Shown: positions 44,931-53,957, counted from the first letter of the stretch. The stretch is 64,000 nt of DNA from Heyndrickxia coagulans 36D1 (GCF_000169195.2 NC_016023.1:806001-870000); one strand, 5' to 3'. The notes: generated by a model not told the origin, from the letters alone. Program-made: numbers and translations.

Positions 44931-44973
44931 GTACTTCAAAACCGCCTGCTGCAGGCTGGCGGTTTTGAAGTAC
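44931..44973. repeat. Perfect 16 bp inverted repeat (hairpin)
   Basis: GTACTTCAAAACCGCC and its exact complement with an 11-base loop, between the DUF3870 gene and the rpn2 operon. No T run on either side, so not a typical terminator, although it ends 10 bp from the last rpn2-operon stop codon. Confidence 0.7.
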
Positions 44974-44983
44974 AATGGTGTTC

Positions 44984-45247
44984 TTACCAATTGTTCTCCC
45001 TGTTGATTTTCATGATCTCGTCCTCACTCAAGCCGGATGCTTGGACGATGGCCTTCACATCCACTTGATTTTTTAGCAAGTTGATAATCAATCGTGTTCT
45101 TTCTTCTTCTCTTCTCTCCTTTACTCCTTCTTTAAATCCTTCTTTAAATCCCTCTTTAAATCCTTTTTTATACCCGAGGTCATAATAATAGTTCGGCAAG
45201 TCTAAAACAACTTCTTTTCCATCCACACCAGGCAGTCTGACTTCCAT
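44984..45247 (-). CDS. Stand-alone Rpn C-terminal module, second copy
   Basis: 87 residues: an 18-residue lead ending VVLDLPNYYYDLGYKKG, a GFKEG repeat, then NLLKNQVDVKAIVQASGLSEDEIMKI, nearly identical to the end of Rpn2. It lacks the nuclease domain completely. ATG 45247 starts one base after the stop of the preceding module gene, so it is translated in the same operon. The layout equals that of the intragenic RpnS proteins that restrain E. coli Rpn nucleases, but here it is a separate gene. A decaying duplicate without function is the alternative. Confidence 0.65.
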   Translation of the reverse strand: MEVRLPGVDGKEVVLDLPNYYYDLGYKKGFKEGFKEGFKEGVKERREEERTRLIINLLKNQVDVKAIVQASGLSEDEIMKINRENNW

Positions 45248-45616
45248 CTTATGAATGCTCCAGTTGCTGTTTTATTTTTTCCACTTCTGTCTGGATCAGG
45301 CCGGTTTTTTCTACAATTAATTGAAGCTCCATACCCGCCAGCAACATTTTGATGGCAATTGGAATCGTTTGTAGCAATTCTTTTCTTTCTTCTTCCCTTC
45401 CTTCTTCCCTTCCTTCTTCTCTGCCTTCCTCTTTCCCCTTCTTATACCCGCGGTCAAAGTAAGAATTCGGCAGCTTCAATACTTGCTCTGCTTCGTCATA
45501 ACTCGGGTTCAAGGCTTTTCCCCTTCTATCTGCCTTTTGATTTTCATGATCTCATCCTCACTTAAGCCGGATGCTTGGGCGATGGCCTTCACATCCACTT
45601 GATTTTTTAGCAAGTT
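45005..45616. repeat. Direct repeats linking the three Rpn modules
   Basis: 45005-45082 repeats 45539-45616 with 3 mismatches in 78 bp, covering the end module. 45412-45497 repeats 45681-45766 with about 4 mismatches in 86 bp, covering the lead and KEEG region. The third gene thus shares its end with rpn2, and the second gene its beginning. Confidence 0.85.
45249..45512 (-). CDS. Stand-alone Rpn C-terminal module, first copy
   Basis: 87 residues: MNPSYDEAEQVLKLPNSYF at the start, a KEEGREEG repeat, then a different end module (IAIKMLLAGMELQLIVEKTG). The lead aligns with Rpn2 exactly from the internal start region of that gene (residues MLDPDEAEQ), so it is a copy of the small intragenic product with a swapped tail. 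TTG 45512 overlaps the rpn2 stop as TTGA, with AAGGGG 7 bases upstream: translational coupling. Confidence 0.65.
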   Translation of the reverse strand: MNPSYDEAEQVLKLPNSYFDRGYKKGKEEGREEGREEGREEERKELLQTIPIAIKMLLAGMELQLIVEKTGLIQTEVEKIKQQLEHS

Positions 45617-45793
45617 AACAATAAATCTTCTTAACTTTTCTTCCCCTTCTTCTCTCCCCTTCTCTACTCCTATTTCAATTCCTTCTTCTCTGCCTTCCTC
45701 TTTCCCCTTCTTATACCCGCGGTCAAAATAGGAATTCGGCAATTTCAATACTTGCTCTGCTTCGTCCGGATCCAGCATTTTAATGTTTTCCAT
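45509..45793 (-). CDS. Candidate intragenic small product of rpn2 (RpnS-like)
   Basis: Internal ATG 45793, in the rpn2 frame, follows AGAGGAGG (45802-45809) by 8 bases. It would give a 94-residue protein starting MENIKMLDPDEAEQ and holding only the lead, repeat and end module. The equivalent position is used in rpn1 (4839) and is where the separate module gene at 45512 begins. Expression is inferred. Confidence 0.5.
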   Translation of the reverse strand: MENIKMLDPDEAEQVLKLPNSYFDRGYKKGKEEGREEGIEIGVEKGREEGEEKLRRFIVNLLKNQVDVKAIAQASGLSEDEIMKIKRQIEGEKP

Positions 45794-46459
45794 TACTTCC
45801 GCCTCCTCTTTTTCGTTCAATTTTAAATAATAATCAAAGAAACCGTATAGCAGCCTCATTTTTGCAGGGTCGAGTTCCATCCGCGCCAGCATCCGCAGAA
45901 ACTCCAGTTTGACCTGCACCCGTTCTTTTTCTGTATACCCCATTTTGCTTAATAATGCCGCAGCAACAGGGTTGTCGCTCCGGATATAATTTCTCCAATT
46001 TTGCTTCATCAGATGAATGGATAAATAGTGAAAACGAAGAATTTCAATGTTGTGGAACGCAAAGGTGTATGTATCAGGGGTTTCTGTTTTCTCCTCATAA
46101 CTGAAAACGGCAATCGGCAATACCGGTTTCCGGTGCCGGAGACTGATCATCATGTAATAACGAAACATGCGTTCAGGAAAAGGCTTCTCGTAATACGACT
46201 GCGGATCTACATGGATGAGAATCACCGTGTCTTTCCCTTTTACCTTTGTTTCGGCAAGGATGTCAACCCGTTTTTGCTCACCGCCCGGAAAGTCCGTAAA
46301 CTGTTCCTGCGACAAAAACCGCACCCGGCGGTAGTCGAGATCCGCTGACACATCCGGGAAAAACGCCTCCATAAACTCCTGAAAAAAGTTTTGGATCAGC
46401 TCTTTAAACAAACGATCATGCACGTGATAACCGGCATGTTTTTCCATTACAAGTTCCAA
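45509..46459 (-). CDS. Rpn family nuclease / putative transposase (rpn2)
   Basis: 316 residues, close to Rpn1 over the whole length: HDRLFKELIQNF, core Asp66 (RVDIL), then HVDPQ where Rpn1 has HVEPQ, so the catalytic Glu position is Asp85. Middle helices, a KEEGREEG repeat and the end module NLLKNQVDVKAI follow. Start TTG 46459 with AAAAGGAG 8 bases upstream; it aligns with the rpn1 start, and GTG 46468 is too close to the site. First gene of a three-gene operon with two C-terminal module genes. Own promoter at 46492-46520. Confidence 0.88.
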   Translation of the reverse strand: MELVMEKHAGYHVHDRLFKELIQNFFQEFMEAFFPDVSADLDYRRVRFLSQEQFTDFPGGEQKRVDILAETKVKGKDTVILIHVDPQSYYEKPFPERMFRYYMMISLRHRKPVLPIAVFSYEEKTETPDTYTFAFHNIEILRFHYLSIHLMKQNWRNYIRSDNPVAAALLSKMGYTEKERVQVKLEFLRMLARMELDPAKMRLLYGFFDYYLKLNEKEEAEVMENIKMLDPDEAEQVLKLPNSYFDRGYKKGKEEGREEGIEIGVEKGREEGEEKLRRFIVNLLKNQVDVKAIAQASGLSEDEIMKIKRQIEGEKP

Positions 46460-46491
46460 TGGCAGCACTCCTTTTCTTATTTTTCAGTTTT

Positions 46492-46520
46492 ATTATAAAG
46501 GACAAACGTTCGTTTTTCAA
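46492..46520 (-). promoter_or_regulatory. rpn2 promoter with LexA-like box
   Basis: Minus strand TTGAAA (46515-46520), 17 bp, TATAAT (46492-46497). The spacer holds CGAACGTTTGTCC (46500-46512), one base off GAAC-N4-GTTC, in practically the same position as the box in the yifB-rpn1 promoter. Confidence 0.6.
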
Positions 46521-46641
46521 GTAGATTTTTCAATTTGCAAATTTGATCCGGCGTCCCCTGGTTATGCGAGTGCTTTTCTTTGACTTTGCAGATGATCCAA
46601 ATCCATAATAAAATGTGAAGCATTTTACAGGAGGGATGAAG

Positions 46642-47559
46642 ATGAATCGTATCAATCTTGGCAAGAGCGGTATATTAGGATCAGAAGTTGCGTTAGGCTG
46701 CATGCGGATGAACGGGTTGTCGGAAAAAGAAGCGCAAACGATGATTGAAACAGCAGTCGAGCACGGCATTAATTTCTTTGACCATGCCGATATATACGGA
46801 AAAGGAGAATCAGAGAAAATTTTTGCAAATGCGCTGAAAAACAGTTCCATCAAGCGGGAAGATATCGTTCTCCAATCAAAATGTGGCATTGGCGACAAGA
46901 TGTATGACTTTTCCAAATCGCATATTTTAAAAGCGGTTGACGGCATCCTAGAACGGCTCCAAACCGATTACCTGGATATACTCCTGCTTCACCGTCCTGA
47001 TCCGTTAATGGAACCAGAAGAAATTGCCGAAGCTTTTTCAGAACTACAAAATGCCGGAAAAGTCCGCCAGTTCGGGGTCAGCAACTTCCATCCGTACCAG
47101 GTAGAACTTGTCCAAAAATACATTTCTCAAAAACTGATTGTCAACCAGTTGCAGTTCAGCATCGCGCATACCGGTATGATTGACTTCGGGATGCACGTCA
47201 ATATGAAAGACGAACGCAGCATCAACCATGACGGCGGAATTCTGGAATATTCCCGCCTGCATGATATCACCATTCAAGCTTGGTCGCCGTTCCAGTACGG
47301 ATTCTTTGAGGGCGTCTTTATCGATGATCCAAAATTCCCGGAATTGAACGAAAAACTTGGCCAATTGGCACAAGCACAAGGCGTGTCCAAAGAGGCCGTC
47401 GCGACCGCGTGGATTTTAAGGCATCCAGCAAAAATCCAAGTCATTGCCGGAACAATGAACCCGGAAAGGCTGAAAAAAATTACAGAAGCATCAAAAGTAA
47501 GTCTTACCCGCCGAGACTGGTATGATATTTATTTTGCTGCCGGCAATGATTTGCCTTAA
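46642..47559 (+). CDS. Aldo/keto reductase, YdhF-like
   Basis: 305 residues, (beta/alpha)8 AKR. Tetrad: Asp and Tyr in FFDHADIYGKGESE, Lys in LQSKCG, His in LLLHRPDPLM. NADPH-binding C-terminal part with VIAGTMNPERLKKI. Start ATG 46642 with GGAGGG 6 bases upstream; ATG 46636 touches the site. Reduces aldehydes or ketones with NADPH; substrate unknown. Single gene. Confidence 0.9.
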   Translation: MNRINLGKSGILGSEVALGCMRMNGLSEKEAQTMIETAVEHGINFFDHADIYGKGESEKIFANALKNSSIKREDIVLQSKCGIGDKMYDFSKSHILKAVDGILERLQTDYLDILLLHRPDPLMEPEEIAEAFSELQNAGKVRQFGVSNFHPYQVELVQKYISQKLIVNQLQFSIAHTGMIDFGMHVNMKDERSINHDGGILEYSRLHDITIQAWSPFQYGFFEGVFIDDPKFPELNEKLGQLAQAQGVSKEAVATAWILRHPAKIQVIAGTMNPERLKKITEASKVSLTRRDWYDIYFAAGNDLP

Positions 47560-47653
47560 CAGGTATATTGTTGGATCCAAAAACAGCAGTGGGCCTCGTG
47601 ATCGTTTCCCTTTTAAAACAACAGAGCAGCTTTCCCACTTTAGCTTCATGATA

Positions 47654-47691
47654 ATAAAAAGATGCCGTACCAAACGCCGGCATCTTTTTAT
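47654..47691. terminator. Bidirectional terminator
   Basis: AAAAAGATGCCG pairs with CGGCATCTTTTT between converging genes. Confidence 0.9.
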
Positions 47692-47696
47692 CATCC

Positions 47697-48062
47697 TTAC
47701 ACTGCTTCCCTTTCCACGTACTTCGTCTCGTCGGAAAATGCCCAAACGATCCATAAAATTTGATAAACTATGGGAATAAAAATATACAACAGTACATAGG
47801 CGCCATGCTTGCCGAATGCTTGAAGCAATTTCACTTGCCAAATGATAATAAAAATAAAGTTCACAACCGGGACGAGCAGAATGAGCACCCACCAGCCGCT
47901 TTTCTTAATCAAAAGAAGCTGCTGGATCACATTACAGACCGGGACCCAAGCCATCCAGGCAATGTCTCCGCGCCCGGCTTTTTGGGCCAACTTCATAAAT
48001 GCCATGCCATTTAAAACATAAAGCGCAATTGCAATAAAGACGGCGTATAAAATTGTTGCCAT
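47697..48062 (-). CDS. DUF5684 membrane protein
   Basis: 121 residues with three to four membrane helices. The pattern MAWVPVCNVIQQLLLIKKSGWWVLILLVPVVNFIF matches DUF5684 proteins (WW-x-P-N repeats). Function unknown. Single gene; start ATG 48062 with a GGGGG-type site. Confidence 0.75.
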   Translation of the reverse strand: MATILYAVFIAIALYVLNGMAFMKLAQKAGRGDIAWMAWVPVCNVIQQLLLIKKSGWWVLILLVPVVNFIFIIIWQVKLLQAFGKHGAYVLLYIFIPIVYQILWIVWAFSDETKYVEREAV

Positions 48063-48403
48063 TATGATACCCCCACTGAATTAGATTTCCGGCGTTGTAC
48101 ACCAGACTTATAAAATATTTATGACCCGGCCCCTACCATCATGCCTCCGTAAAAACAAAGCAACCTTATCTGGAACCTTGCTCTTGTCTGCCTTCAAAAT
48201 ACCGGGCCTTTACATACAGAAAAAGTAATTAACCCTATTAGCTTACGTAGCAATCTGTTTATTTTCCACGCAAAGTAGATGGCCGCTTTTTCTGGCCGTT
48301 CACTTTCCAAAAAATTCAAGTGGATAAAATTCGTTTGAAACCTAAATTGTCCCCGCTTATCCCAGCTCCATCATGCAAATCACAATCCCAATTCCGAATC
48401 CTT
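48063..48403. other. Gene-free stretch, 341 bp
   Basis: No gene, hairpin or repeat that I can support. Confidence 0.4.
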
Positions 48404-49372
48404 TTATTCAAAATGCTCCATTGTCTTTTTCAATGCCGTCTGGTCGAGGACGATTTCCGAGTTGTTGTTTTTTAAAATATCGTCGTACATACTTTTCGAT
48501 GTGCCGTTCAGCTGGTAATAGGTCACTTGCTTATCTGTGTTAAGATTTTTTACAAGCAGACCAAGACTCGCGATATCTGTTTTTGACATATTGGTAGCAA
48601 TGACAAATTCAGATGATTTGTCCACCAGTTTTGGCAGTTTCGTTAAATTTTTCGGTTGAAGTGCGGTTTTGGCAATACCGATCAACACTTTTTCCTGCAG
48701 CAGCTGGCGGTCATAGTCCACGTTTTTCAACGAATAGCGTTCGTGTACAAGCTCTGTCACCATTTCTCCGTCAAGCGTCTGCGTACCTTGTGCAATTACT
48801 CTTCCTTTGTTTTCCGGGTACCAGGGGTGTGTCAGTTTTACATCAAACGGCACATCCACATCAATCGTCCCCAGTGCATCCACCATCGACTGCAAGCCTT
48901 CATAATTCGTTTCCACATAATAGTTGACCGGTACGCCTGTCAATTGGCTGATTGAATTGATAGCGGCTTTAATCCCGGCTGTTGTGCCACCTGTTGCTTG
49001 TTTAATATATTGCACGCTTGTCAGTTTCGTATAGCCGTAGCCATCAAGATACACGCGTGTGTCACGGGGAATGCTGGCCATGTTATACTTGTGCTTATTC
49101 AGATCGACATGAAGCAAGATAATCGAATCCGAATGTCCCACCTTCTGCCCTTTCCGTTCGTCTGAACCGAGTAAGAGGACATTGAATACGTTTTCCTTCA
49201 TTTTGGGCGTTGTTGTGCTTTGGCTGCCCGGGTTGTTCCCAGTTTTAGAGACGGTCGGCACGTTTTTAAAATGGTTCTCCGGCTGCAGCTTTTGGTAAGC
49301 AAAATAAGCCACCCCGCCGCCCAATACAACAACCACCAGTAAAATGGATAAAAAGATCCTCAGTTTTTTCAT
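48404..49372 (-). CDS. LCP family cell-wall glycopolymer ligase
   Basis: 322 residues. N-terminal membrane helix (about 5-25, FLSILLVVVVLGGGVAYFA), a Ser/Thr-rich linker, then the LytR-CpsA-Psr domain: LLLGSDERKGQKVGHSDSI, the Arg-rich IPRDTRVYL, and YVETNYEGLQSMVDALG. LCP enzymes attach teichoic acids or other phosphopolymers to peptidoglycan outside the membrane. Start ATG 49372 (ATG 49375 equally possible) after GGGGG. Single gene. Confidence 0.9.
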   Translation of the reverse strand: MKKLRIFLSILLVVVVLGGGVAYFAYQKLQPENHFKNVPTVSKTGNNPGSQSTTTPKMKENVFNVLLLGSDERKGQKVGHSDSIILLHVDLNKHKYNMASIPRDTRVYLDGYGYTKLTSVQYIKQATGGTTAGIKAAINSISQLTGVPVNYYVETNYEGLQSMVDALGTIDVDVPFDVKLTHPWYPENKGRVIAQGTQTLDGEMVTELVHERYSLKNVDYDRQLLQEKVLIGIAKTALQPKNLTKLPKLVDKSSEFVIATNMSKTDIASLGLLVKNLNTDKQVTYYQLNGTSKSMYDDILKNNNSEIVLDQTALKKTMEHFE

Positions 49373-49849
49373 CATTTCCCCCAAAATCGTTTATGTGTAA
49401 ACTATTTAAATTATATAACATTTTTCCATCCAAGACTATACATTTCGACAAAATTTTGTTGTAACTGGCAACTTATTCATATGATATCTCACCTTCCCCA
49501 TGATGCCACAAGTTGAAAATTTGTCTGTTACCAAACAATGGGGCCATAGTTTCCTGTCCTATGAAGAACCTTCTCATATTTTTTTCAGATTGAAAATCCC
49601 CACTTTTAAACGGAACCCAGCTGCAGCCCCGCTGGTACTAACTGACTTCCCCGGAATTCCCGAACTACTCTGGAAAACAGGATTTGTAGCTTTAAAAATA
49701 CGATAAATCCCTCATACAAAAGCCCTATAAAAATTGTGGTTTATTTTTCCAATTTCTTTTATAATAGAATTGGTTTTTTTAATTTTGCAAAGAAAGGAGA
49801 CGTGTTTTCCCACTTATTTTTAATTTGTCGATACTGGAGGGGTTGAATA
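49373..49849. other. Upstream region of the secreted PPC protein gene
   Basis: No gene. A TATAAT at 49760-49765 is the best -10 candidate for the gene at 49850; no matching -35 seen. Confidence 0.4.
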
Positions 49850-52066
49850 GTGAAGGTTATAAAGAAAACCATTTACTTGGTCTTGGCAATTGCATTAATT
49901 TTACCAGCACTTGTTTTACAAACAGGTCATGCTTCTGCGAGCACCACGCAAACTTTAAACTTTAATACGACAGTTACTAACACAATAAGTAACAAAAATG
50001 CTGAGCAAGTTTATAAAATTACACTGCCTTCGGCTGGTACAGTGAAAGTCAATTTAAACTCGTATATCGAAGCTGTTATCTTGGATCTGACAGATGAAAA
50101 TGGAAAGAGTGTATGGGGTTATAGCAGAGACATTTACGATGGATCTGCTTCCACGCCAAAACAATGGTCGGATCAAGCTGATTTGGAGGCCGGGATCTAT
50201 TACATCAAGATTTCCCAATCCAGTGACTATACTGGAAAATATGATTTAAAGGTTGGATTTAATACTGCTGGAAACAATGAAACAGAGCCGAACAATGGCA
50301 CATCACAAGCACAGCCTATTACACTCAATACCCAGAAAATCAACGGTTTTCTTAGCTTAAATGATGATACGGATTGCTATAAATTCATTTTGAAACAAGC
50401 AGGCACCATTGATGTTCACGTAGATTCAAACATTTATGATGCTTCTCTGGATCTTCTGGATGAAAGTGGAAATGATGTTTGGGGAATAGATGAAGACATA
50501 TATGGTGGATCCTCTCAAACGCCGAAGCAATGGTCAAAGAGTGTTGATCTGGAGGCAGGAACCTATTATATCAAGATTTCTAATTCCAGCGGTTATACGG
50601 GTAAATACAATTTATATGTCAATTACACACCAGCAGGAAATAATGAAGTGGAGCCAAATAACGGTACATCTCAGGCACAGGAGCTGTCAAACGGCCAAAA
50701 AGTAACCGGTTTTTTGAGCTGGAGTGACGATACGGACGTTTATAAAGTAAACCTGCCAAAAGCAGGAAACCTTAAAATCAGTCTTGACTCCAGTATAGAT
50801 TGGGCCTATGTGGATCTTATAGATGCGAACGGAAACAACATCTGGGACGAAGAATCTGTTTATGACGGAACCAAAGAGACTCCCAAGCAATGGATGAAAG
50901 ATGCTGATTTAGAGGCCGGAACCTATTATATCAAAATTCACAGCCCTGAAACCGGCACTTATCATTTGTCAACCTGGTTTACTGCCGCCGGAAACAATGA
51001 ATCGGAACCCAATAATGGAACGACCCAGGCCCAGCAGATTTCCCTTAATACGCAAAAAATAACTGGTTTTCTGAGCGAGAGTGATCACACAGATTGCTAT
51101 AAGTTCACATTGCCAAAAGCAGTAAAAGTTACGATGAACGTAGATTCCAGTATGAAAGGGGTCGATCTTCATCTAACAAATTCAAAGGGAACCGCCCTTT
51201 GGGACGACTATATTTACGACGGCTCCATTGAAACACCTAAACAATGGAACAAAAGTGAGAGCCTGCCAGCGGGAACATACTATTTAAAAATTAGCAGTGA
51301 TTATAATACCGGCAAGTACGTTTTATCCGTCAATGCACCTTTGTACCCTTCTGCACCATCTATTAATACGGTAAGTACCAATAGTACAAGTGTATCTGGC
51401 AAGACAGACGCAAACTGCACGGTTTATGTTAAAGCCGGTTCCAAAACCTATAAAGGCAAAAGCAACAACAAAGGCGACTATAAAGTTTCTATTCCTAAAC
51501 AAAAAGCCGGAACAAAAATTTATGTGTATGCTACAAACACTTATGGCAAAAGTGGAACAAAAGTAACGACCGTCGGATCACCGGCTACAACGCCGTCCGT
51601 GAACACAGTCAGCAATAAAAGCACATCCATTAGCGGGAAGACGAGCAAATCAAGCACAGTTTATGTCAAAATCGGTTCTAAAACCTGTAAAGGCAAAAGC
51701 AACAGCAAAGGCGACTATAAAGTTTCTATTCCTAAACAAAAAGCCGGAACAAAAATTTATGTGTATGCTACAAACACTTATGGCAAAAGTGGAACAAAAA
51801 GCGTGACGGTGGTTGACAGAATTGCACCAAGTACACCGTCTGTTTACACTGTCAGCCATACTTCCCGTTATATCACCGGAAAAACGGAAGCATATGCAAC
51901 GGTCACCGCTTATACCGGCAGTAAAAAAATCGGATCTGCCGAAGCTGATAAACATAGTAGTTACAAAATAAAAATCAGCCCGAAGAAAAAAGGGACTGCG
52001 ATCAAAGTAAAAGCTACAGATAAGTCCGGAAACAGCAGTGGATACCGGACGGTGAAAGTGAAATAA
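49850..52066 (+). CDS. Secreted protein with four PPC domains and Ig-like repeats
   Basis: 738 residues. Signal peptide (about 1-30, ending HASA). Four pre-peptidase C-terminal (PPC) beta domains of about 115 residues (from about 36, 150, 265 and 383), three announced by AGNNE-EPNNGT. Each carries DTD-YK, LEAGTYYIKIS-type or equivalent strands. Then three Ig-like domains (about 500-738) rich in Lys, Ser and Thr, KSNNKGDYKVSIPKQKAGTK being repeated. No catalytic domain and no sortase motif. PPC domains usually accompany secreted proteases or bind polymers, so a surface or matrix-binding role is likely. GTG start with GGAGG. Single gene. Confidence 0.82.
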   Translation: MKVIKKTIYLVLAIALILPALVLQTGHASASTTQTLNFNTTVTNTISNKNAEQVYKITLPSAGTVKVNLNSYIEAVILDLTDENGKSVWGYSRDIYDGSASTPKQWSDQADLEAGIYYIKISQSSDYTGKYDLKVGFNTAGNNETEPNNGTSQAQPITLNTQKINGFLSLNDDTDCYKFILKQAGTIDVHVDSNIYDASLDLLDESGNDVWGIDEDIYGGSSQTPKQWSKSVDLEAGTYYIKISNSSGYTGKYNLYVNYTPAGNNEVEPNNGTSQAQELSNGQKVTGFLSWSDDTDVYKVNLPKAGNLKISLDSSIDWAYVDLIDANGNNIWDEESVYDGTKETPKQWMKDADLEAGTYYIKIHSPETGTYHLSTWFTAAGNNESEPNNGTTQAQQISLNTQKITGFLSESDHTDCYKFTLPKAVKVTMNVDSSMKGVDLHLTNSKGTALWDDYIYDGSIETPKQWNKSESLPAGTYYLKISSDYNTGKYVLSVNAPLYPSAPSINTVSTNSTSVSGKTDANCTVYVKAGSKTYKGKSNNKGDYKVSIPKQKAGTKIYVYATNTYGKSGTKVTTVGSPATTPSVNTVSNKSTSISGKTSKSSTVYVKIGSKTCKGKSNSKGDYKVSIPKQKAGTKIYVYATNTYGKSGTKSVTVVDRIAPSTPSVYTVSHTSRYITGKTEAYATVTAYTGSKKIGSAEADKHSSYKIKISPKKKGTAIKVKATDKSGNSSGYRTVKVK
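51452..51799 (+). repeat. Direct repeat within the Ig-like region
   Basis: About 110 bp at 51452-51562 recur almost unchanged at 51689-51799, 237 bp (79 codons) apart, in frame. A recent duplication of one Ig-like unit. Confidence 0.85.
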
Positions 52067-52073
52067 AAAGGCA

Positions 52074-52107
52074 TCAAAAAGCGCAGTGGTTCAGCTGCGC
52101 TTTTTTG
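52074..52107 (+). terminator. Terminator of the PPC protein gene
   Basis: AAAAAGCGCAG pairs with CTGCGCTTTTTT. Confidence 0.9.
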
Positions 52108-52191
52108 GTATTCAGTTTTTCAATAATAAATGGGTTGCTGCTTTTTGTACGTGTTTTAAGGGATTCCTCTGTTAGACAAATTCTACGATAA

Positions 52192-53847
52192 TCAGTGTGG
52201 CCAATCCGTTGAATAAGCCGGGTTTCGTTTCCCGTTTCCATTTTCATCATCATCCACACCCATGTCGTGCTCTTTCAATGCTTTGTTTAATTTTGCAGCT
52301 TCAAGCAGGTCAGGTGTTTCGTATCCGCTTTTCACTGCCCAAATGTAAAAACCGAGCGAAACGAAAGCAATGAGGACCATGTCCCAGCCGTACGGAATCA
52401 TGTTGAGGCCGCCAAATTTCTCACTCCCAAGATAAGAAATGCACATCATCACAATCAGATAGGCGACCATCCAAATGCCGGACTTGAAATTTTTCGAAAA
52501 AGACTGCCATTTCCTTTTCGCCTGATAGTAAAAATAAATTGGAAGCCCGATCATGATGATGAGGAAAACTTCCCCGGTAAGCGGCCACCGTGCCCAGTAT
52601 AGCGTCAACGAAGCAAAAATAAAGCCGCATGGCGCAATGATCTGCATGCCTTTCACCCGGAGCGGACGGTACAAGTACCCCGCGGTTTTTCTTAATGCCA
52701 TGACAGTTACAGGCCCGGTGATATAAGAAATCAACGTAGCAACAGAAATAACCTCTGCCAGTGAACCCCATCCTTTAAATACAAACAGGAAAATAAAACA
52801 GATGACCAAATTGACAAACATCGCCGGGCGCGGAATGCCATAAACCGGATGCAGTTTGCCGATAAACCGCGGCAAATATCCATTTTTCTCCATACCATAC
52901 AGCATACGCGCAGTTGTTGCAGTATAAGTAGTCCCGGTGCCGGATGGAGATACAAACGCATCCAAATACAAGACAATCACGAGCCAGTTAATATTTAACG
53001 CAATGGCAAGATCTGCAAACGGGGAGTTAAACTTCAAATGATTCCAGCCATGTGCCAGGACAGAAGGGCTGACACCCCCGATAAACGCAATTTGCAGCAG
53101 AACGTAAATCACCGTTGCAATTAAAACAGATCCAACGACTGCAATCGGGATCGACCGGCCCGGCTTTCTCGCTTCGCCCGCCATATTAATCGGACTTTGA
53201 AAGCCGTTAAACGCGAACACAATCCCGGATGTCGCCACCGCCGTAAACACACTTGACCATCCATATGGGGCAAAGGCATGGCCGTATGTAAAATTACTGC
53301 CATGGAATCCAACAATCAGAAGTGCAAAAATCGTCAACCCCGGAATCACGATTTTAAATATGGTGATCAGTGAGTTTACCCTTGCAAATAAACTGACTGC
53401 CCAGTAATTCAGAAAAAAATAAATCAATAGCAGCAAAGAAGCAAGGCCGAGTCCTTTTGGCGTCAGCATTCCGCTATGTGCCAAACTTTGTGCCCAGCTC
53501 CAATGCCATGAGCTCATATACTGCACAGAAGCCATGGCCTCACTCGGAATAACGGAAACAATGGCAATCCAGTTCGCCCATGCAGCAAGAAAGCCAACAA
53601 AAGAACCATGGGAATATTGGGTGTATTTTACCATTCCCCCCGCTACCGGAAACATGGCCCCCAGTTCACTGTAAGAAAGGGCAATAAATAAGATAACGAC
53701 CATCCCAATCACCCAAGCAAAAATGGCTGCCGGGCCGGCAATCGTAGCTGCTTTCCAGGCACCAAACAACCAGCCGGACCCGATGATGGACCCAAGACCG
53801 GTCATGGTAAGCGCAAAAGTTCCCAACTTACGATGCATCGTGTTCAT
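52192..53847 (-). CDS. APC family permease
   Basis: 551 residues, 12 or more helices. Helix 1 signature TGLGSIIGSGWLFG (about 16-29), NGFQSPINMAGEARKPGRSIP between helices 6 and 7, and TTARMLYGMEKNGYLP. An acidic C-terminal tail (MGVDDDENG). Resembles YgjI/AspT-neighbour type amino acid permeases; substrate unknown. Start ATG 53847 with AAGGA. Single gene beside the cas remnants. Confidence 0.85.
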   Translation of the reverse strand: MNTMHRKLGTFALTMTGLGSIIGSGWLFGAWKAATIAGPAAIFAWVIGMVVILFIALSYSELGAMFPVAGGMVKYTQYSHGSFVGFLAAWANWIAIVSVIPSEAMASVQYMSSWHWSWAQSLAHSGMLTPKGLGLASLLLLIYFFLNYWAVSLFARVNSLITIFKIVIPGLTIFALLIVGFHGSNFTYGHAFAPYGWSSVFTAVATSGIVFAFNGFQSPINMAGEARKPGRSIPIAVVGSVLIATVIYVLLQIAFIGGVSPSVLAHGWNHLKFNSPFADLAIALNINWLVIVLYLDAFVSPSGTGTTYTATTARMLYGMEKNGYLPRFIGKLHPVYGIPRPAMFVNLVICFIFLFVFKGWGSLAEVISVATLISYITGPVTVMALRKTAGYLYRPLRVKGMQIIAPCGFIFASLTLYWARWPLTGEVFLIIMIGLPIYFYYQAKRKWQSFSKNFKSGIWMVAYLIVMMCISYLGSEKFGGLNMIPYGWDMVLIAFVSLGFYIWAVKSGYETPDLLEAAKLNKALKEHDMGVDDDENGNGKRNPAYSTDWPH

Positions 53848-53957
53848 ACAGGATCCTTCTTTCTCTTCCAGTCCGAGGAGTGCGACTTAATCTTTACTAT
53901 CAATTATACCATGATATTTATTTCAATCCTCAGATCTACGCAGAGTATAAGCTTATT

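Noticed and set aside
53848-53957. CRISPR repeats beside the cas relics
   Set aside because: No direct repeat of suitable length in the flanks on either side.
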